Shown in pieces: positions 60,070 to 64,000 of a stretch of DNA of 64,000 nt (position 1 is the first letter of the stretch; each line of letters opens with the position of its first letter). The position numbers and the translations under genes are program-made. The stretch is taken from positions 2,604,001-2,668,000 of the forward strand of contig NZ_CP006841.1 in the NCBI RefSeq assembly GCF_001274895.1, written 5' to 3'. Origin of the DNA: Corynebacterium lactis RW2-5 (GTDB lineage Bacteria > Actinomycetota > Actinomycetes > Mycobacteriales > Mycobacteriaceae). The notes under the pieces are model-generated. The model did not search any database and was not told the origin of the DNA. It saw only the letters and a list, made by a program, of their open reading frames with translations.

Positions 60070-61572
60070 GTGCCAACTCGCCGTCGCATCACTGCCCCGT
60101 CGATGGGCCGCCGCACCTTCCTCTACGGCCTCGCCGCCACCGCCGCAGCAGCGCCGCTCGCATCATGGGGAATCCGCCAGGCTCCTACACTGGTCGAGTC
60201 CTCCGGCGCCGCACCGATCGCCGCCCGTCTGTCCACCGCTCCGCTGGCTGACTCCGTGACCATGCTTATCGACGACGCTGCCGTCGGCACGCAGTCGATC
60301 GCGGATGCACTGCACCCGCTGCGTGGCTTCGTCAAGGACATCACCCGCGACGAGCCCTTCTCCCAGTTCGCGCTGACCTGGCCGGGCGAGCTGAATCTGG
60401 AGCTCTACGTCCGCGCCGAGCGGGAAGACGGAACCTTCGGCCCGTGGTTCCACGCCGACTCCCACGGCCCGATGGGCGGAAACACCAACGCGTCCGGCAC
60501 CGAGCTGCTCTTCATCGAGCCGACCCGCCGCGTGCAGGTCTCCACGATGGGGCTGAACCTCCTGGAGGGCCTTGACCCCAGCGGCATCGTCGGCCTGGAC
60601 CGGCTCGACCTGAAGACCCTCGGCCAGAACCTCGAGGGACTGCTCACGGGTGCCGCCGCGCAGGCCCTGAACTCCGTCGAGGCTGTCTTCGTCGACGGCC
60701 TCGCGCAGCCAGGTGACGCCATCACTCCGATCGCCTACGATTCCCCAATCGCCGGCGCACCGAAGGTTATTTCCCGCGCTGGCTGGGGCGCCGATGAGTC
60801 CATCCGCGGCCTGGATCCGTCGTCGTACAGCACCTTCAAGGGCTCGACGATTCACCACACCGCGGGTTCGAACAACTACACCGAGTCCCAGGCTGCGGGC
60901 GTCGTCCGTGGCATCTACGCATACCATGCGAAAACCCTCGGCTGGGGCGACGTGGGATACAACGCCCTGGTCGACAAGTTCGGCAACATCTACGAGGGCC
61001 GCTACGGAGGACTGGACAAGAACATCGAGGGCGCGCACGCCGGCGGATTCAACGACGGCACCTTCGGCATCTCCGTCCTGGGCAACTACGACCAGCAACC
61101 CATCCCGGCCGCTGCCGTCGCAGCACTCGGCGAAATGGTCGGTTGGCGCATGAAGGTCGCCGGCGTGGATCCGATGTCCACCGCCACCCTCACCAGCGCC
61201 GGGTTCTCCCGCGCCCGCTACTCCGCAGGCGAGTCCGTGTCCCTGCCCGCAATCTTCGGACACCGCGACACCGGCTACACCTCCTGCCCAGGCAACCTCG
61301 GCTACCAGCAGATGGACGACATCCGCGCCGCCGCAAAGGCCAAATTCGACGGCGGTTCCGTTGCCCCGGCTCCGGGTGAGGACTCAGGAAACGGCACCGC
61401 CGCGGAGTCTTCCGATGCGTCGGCTACTCCGAATGCAGCCGACACCACCGGCACCGCGGCGGAAACATCTGCCGTACCGCAGCCCGCCGAAGCCATCCAG
61501 CAGTTCATCACCGAAGGCCTGCCGGCCAACCCGACTCAGGTCGCACAGGCTTTCTTCGCCCCTCAGAGCTAA
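60070..61572 (+). CDS. Tat-exported peptidoglycan-recognition (N-acetylmuramoyl-L-alanine amidase-like) protein
   Basis: 500 residues from a GTG. A Tat signal, MGRRTFLYGLAATAAAAPLA (from residue 16), is followed by an N-terminal domain of unknown role (about 60-220), a PGRP/amidase_2 domain (about 235-425) starting SRAGWGADESIRGLD, and an Ala/Ser/Thr-rich tail. Zinc ligands are His262 (IHHTAG), His398 (FGHRDTG) and Cys406 (TSCPG), so it could be catalytically active and cleave the amide between MurNAc and L-Ala. It matches the position of Rv3811 next to glf. It is divergent from glf and precedes a related gene. Confidence 0.9.
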   Translation: MPTRRRITAPSMGRRTFLYGLAATAAAAPLASWGIRQAPTLVESSGAAPIAARLSTAPLADSVTMLIDDAAVGTQSIADALHPLRGFVKDITRDEPFSQFALTWPGELNLELYVRAEREDGTFGPWFHADSHGPMGGNTNASGTELLFIEPTRRVQVSTMGLNLLEGLDPSGIVGLDRLDLKTLGQNLEGLLTGAAAQALNSVEAVFVDGLAQPGDAITPIAYDSPIAGAPKVISRAGWGADESIRGLDPSSYSTFKGSTIHHTAGSNNYTESQAAGVVRGIYAYHAKTLGWGDVGYNALVDKFGNIYEGRYGGLDKNIEGAHAGGFNDGTFGISVLGNYDQQPIPAAAVAALGEMVGWRMKVAGVDPMSTATLTSAGFSRARYSAGESVSLPAIFGHRDTGYTSCPGNLGYQQMDDIRAAAKAKFDGGSVAPAPGEDSGNGTAAESSDASATPNAADTTGTAAETSAVPQPAEAIQQFITEGLPANPTQVAQAFFAPQS

Positions 61573-61643
61573 CCCAGCTAGAGCCCCTCACCAGCCCCGC
61601 CCCTGCTAGGTAAAACTTCCCCTCACACCCAGGAGTTTTGACA

Positions 61644-64000
61644 GTGTTTAGTCGGTTCAGTCGCCGCCGCATCAATCGTCGCGCAAACGCAAAGAAGTCA
61701 CTGGTGCTGACCTCTGTGGCCGCGCTCGCCGCAACGCCAGTCCTGGCAATCGGTGCGGGCAAGGCCTTCGAGCTCGTCCAGGACGGTGGCTCCGGCCCCG
61801 TTGACGCAGCCGTGAAGACCGTCTCGCTGGCGAAGAGCGCCTCCGTCCTCGTCGAGGACGCGGCAATCGCCACGCAGGGCCTCATCGACGACGTCCACCC
61901 GAACCGCGGAGTGGTCAAGGAGATCACTTCCGATACGGAGTTCTCCCAGTTCGCCCTGACCTGGCACGGAAGCGCCGACGTCGCCAGCTTCGTCCGCGCC
62001 CAGCGCGCCGACGGCACCTGGTCCGACTGGTTTGAGGCCGACCCCGAGTACCCCGCCGAGGGCAACGGCAACGGCCTAAACGGCACCGAGCTCGTATTCA
62101 TCGAGCCCACCAAGCGCGTCCAGGTCTCCACCCACGGCTTCAACATCTTCGGCCCCGGCTCCGGTGTGAATTTCGAGGACATTGAGGGTGCCGACAAGCT
62201 GGACCTGTCCAAGCTCGACATCAACGTCGGCGACGTCTCCCACGATGGATCTCCGTCCGCCCCGAAGGCAGCCGGAGAGGCCGCAAAGAAGGCAACCGAA
62301 AAGGTCGGCGAGGCGGCCAAGGCCGTCGGTGAAACCGTCGAGAGTTTCTACCAGCAGACCCCGGATGCCGCTCCCGAGGACGCCCAGGACGACCCCGCCG
62401 CACCGAAGGAGACCGGCACCGTGGTGCCGTCGGCAGGCGACTCCCCTTCGGCCCCCGTGAAGTGGGCAGACATCACCCCGGTCGCCGATGAGCTGCCGCT
62501 CGACCAGGTCGACGCAGTGCTTATCGACGGCCAGGCCGCGGCATCGGCAATCGACCCGATCGTGGACGCCAAGAACGTCACCGGTATGCCCAAGGTGATC
62601 ACCCGCGCAGGTTGGGGTGCCAACGAGTCCCAACGCTGCCAGGGTCCTGACTACGACGATAAGCTGGTCGGCGCGACCGTTCACCACACGGCGGGCTCGA
62701 ACAATTACACGCAGGCGCAGGCCGCCGGCATTGTCCGCGGCATCTACCAGTACCACGCGCAGACTCTGGGCTGGTGCGATATCGGATACAACGCCCTGGT
62801 CGACAAGTTCGGCAACATCTACGAGGGCCGCTACGGCGGGTTGGACAAGAACGTCCAGGGCGCTCACGCCGGTGGCTTCAACACCGGAACCTTCGGCATC
62901 TCGATGATGGGTAACTACACCTCCGTGGCCCCGAGCCAGGCGATGATTAACGCCGTCGGCAACATGATTGGTTGGCGCTTGAAGGTCGCCGGAATCAAGC
63001 CAAAGGGCTCGATGCAGATGACCTCCGGCGGCACGAACTACTCCAAATACGCCTACGGCACCCAGGTGACCTTGCCACACATTTTCGCGCACCGCGACGT
63101 CGGCAACACCACCTGCCCGGGTGATGCCGGATACGCCCAGATGGACTCTATCCGCAATATCGCGGAGAAGAAGTTCAACAACCTGGCCAGCGGAAATACC
63201 GAGAACAAGAGCCCGACCGGCGAGAGCAACCTGCAGGTTCCGAAGGACAAGCTCGAGGAGATCGCCAAGGGTGTCGGCATCGACACCGACACGGTGAGCA
63301 ACAACTCTTCCGAGAAGAATGAGAAGAAGTCTTCTTCCGCATCGTCATCGTCGTCCTCTTCGACCTCGACCACTTCCTCCGCCGAGCCCACCAGCAAGAG
63401 CGCTAGCAGCTCGGCTAACAGCTCGGCCACGACTAGCTCGGGCGCGTCGGCAGCTGACAACGAGCCGTCGGCAAGCGGAAGTGCGAGCGAAGGCACAAGC
63501 GGAAGCTCCGAGCCGACCACAAGCGCGGACTACGCCCTGGACTACATCTCCGGAGCGCGCTCGATGCTCGCCTCCGCGCTAGGCATGCTCGGCGCACCGG
63601 GCCTCGGCTCAACCGCGGATGCTGTCCTCGAGGCTGTCGGACGCAGCGTTGAAAACGGCCCGTCCATCGCTGACCTGCCGATTCTGGTGGAGAAGATCAT
63701 CTCGATCAACGAGCAGAACGACCTGGCCGCGGAATGGCGCAAGGTCTCCGAGGAGCTCGGCTCCGTACTCGGATATGCGATGTCCGGCATCCAGAACGGC
63801 GCGACCGTGTCCAACGGCGACGGCAAGGCGGATCCGCTGCGCTACGTGAAGTTCTCCAACGGTGTCATCACCGATTCCGAAACCACCGGAACCCACGCTA
63901 TCTGGGGCAAGATTGCCGACGAGTGGGCGAAGCAGGGCTTCGAGATTGGCAAGCTGGGCGCACCGACTTCGACACAGACCGTCGATGGAAACACCGAGCG
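61644..64000 (+). CDS. Large PGRP-amidase/LGFP-repeat surface protein, partial
   Basis: At least 785 residues, open to the right edge. The GTG at 61644 follows AGGAG eight bases upstream. A basic signal peptide (RRRINRRANAKKSLVLTSVAALAA) leads to an N-terminal domain like that of the preceding gene (KEITSDTEFSQFALTWHG), an Ala/Glu/Lys-rich linker, then a PGRP domain (about 315-510) with His347, His483 and Cys491, a Ser/Thr-rich stretch (about 555-615) probably spanning the wall, a helical domain, and the first LGFP-type repeat (IWGKIADEWAKQGFEIGKLGAP) at the window end. It probably cleaves or binds peptidoglycan and anchors to arabinogalactan. It appears to be a tandem duplicate of the gene at 60070 with added wall-anchoring parts. 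Confidence 0.9.
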   Translation, partial: MFSRFSRRRINRRANAKKSLVLTSVAALAATPVLAIGAGKAFELVQDGGSGPVDAAVKTVSLAKSASVLVEDAAIATQGLIDDVHPNRGVVKEITSDTEFSQFALTWHGSADVASFVRAQRADGTWSDWFEADPEYPAEGNGNGLNGTELVFIEPTKRVQVSTHGFNIFGPGSGVNFEDIEGADKLDLSKLDINVGDVSHDGSPSAPKAAGEAAKKATEKVGEAAKAVGETVESFYQQTPDAAPEDAQDDPAAPKETGTVVPSAGDSPSAPVKWADITPVADELPLDQVDAVLIDGQAAASAIDPIVDAKNVTGMPKVITRAGWGANESQRCQGPDYDDKLVGATVHHTAGSNNYTQAQAAGIVRGIYQYHAQTLGWCDIGYNALVDKFGNIYEGRYGGLDKNVQGAHAGGFNTGTFGISMMGNYTSVAPSQAMINAVGNMIGWRLKVAGIKPKGSMQMTSGGTNYSKYAYGTQVTLPHIFAHRDVGNTTCPGDAGYAQMDSIRNIAEKKFNNLASGNTENKSPTGESNLQVPKDKLEEIAKGVGIDTDTVSNNSSEKNEKKSSSASSSSSSSTSTTSSAEPTSKSASSSANSSATTSSGASAADNEPSASGSASEGTSGSSEPTTSADYALDYISGARSMLASALGMLGAPGLGSTADAVLEAVGRSVENGPSIADLPILVEKIISINEQNDLAAEWRKVSEELGSVLGYAMSGIQNGATVSNGDGKADPLRYVKFSNGVITDSETTGTHAIWGKIADEWAKQGFEIGKLGAPTSTQTVDGNTE

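Overview
The window is high-GC actinobacterial DNA from the mycolate-lineage Corynebacteriales, most likely a Corynebacterium. Three mycolyltransferase (antigen-85-type) genes, LGFP-repeat surface proteins, UbiA decaprenyl-phosphate phosphoribosyltransferase, GlfT2 and UDP-galactopyranose mutase, a GTP-dependent PEP carboxykinase and DtxR-box-like iron control all fit that genus. No rRNA, tRNA or CRISPR array was seen.

Layout. 1-2016: end of an oligopeptide ABC transporter. 2055-6332: a lipoprotein polysaccharide deacetylase, a small lipoprotein, a YeeE/YedE-TusA fusion transporter and an unknown membrane protein. 6372-13238: a choline block, with a phosphatidylcholine-synthase-like CDP-alcohol transferase, BetB, BetT and divergent BetA. 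13288-25724: housekeeping genes, including nitronate monooxygenase, pckG, three uncharacterised genes, trmB, a NYN-domain protein, membrane proteins, a POT peptide transporter and an ACT/PFL-family pair. 25758-35017: the cell-wall locus (cutinase-like ElrF, DUF732-like lipoprotein, Cop1/PS1, Cmt, UbiA, PAP2, GlfT2). 35139-54929: about 20 kb of accessory DNA with siderophore ABC genes, nrdF with an apparent ATT start, a type I restriction system (hsdR apart from hsdMS), a DUF3800 gene, an IS3-family element, a MarR/SRPBCC/MMPL export module and an AlbA_2 regulator flanked by 104-bp repeats. 55038-64000: the cell-wall locus resumes with a third mycolyltransferase, a GT87 transferase, an EamA exporter, glf and two peptidoglycan-recognition amidase-like proteins; the last runs off the window.

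The cell-wall genes follow the conserved mycobacterial/corynebacterial order glf-glfT2-PAP2-ubiA-aftB-mycolyltransferases-cutinase-fadD32-pks13, with three departures: the accessory block separates glf from glfT2, aftB is missing from its usual place, and fadD32-pks13 does not follow the cutinase gene. One of the three mycolyltransferase genes also has a stop codon in its probable leader. This hints at a strain that has changed or lost its mycolate layer while keeping the transferases, but genes elsewhere in the genome are not visible here.

The most unexpected non-coding signals are a 10-mer, GTCGGCAAGC, present 12 times and strongly strand-biased regardless of gene direction; a pair of 104-bp repeats with interleaved (pseudoknot-like) complementarity; and a cluster of large palindromes between the AlbA_2 gene and hsdS.
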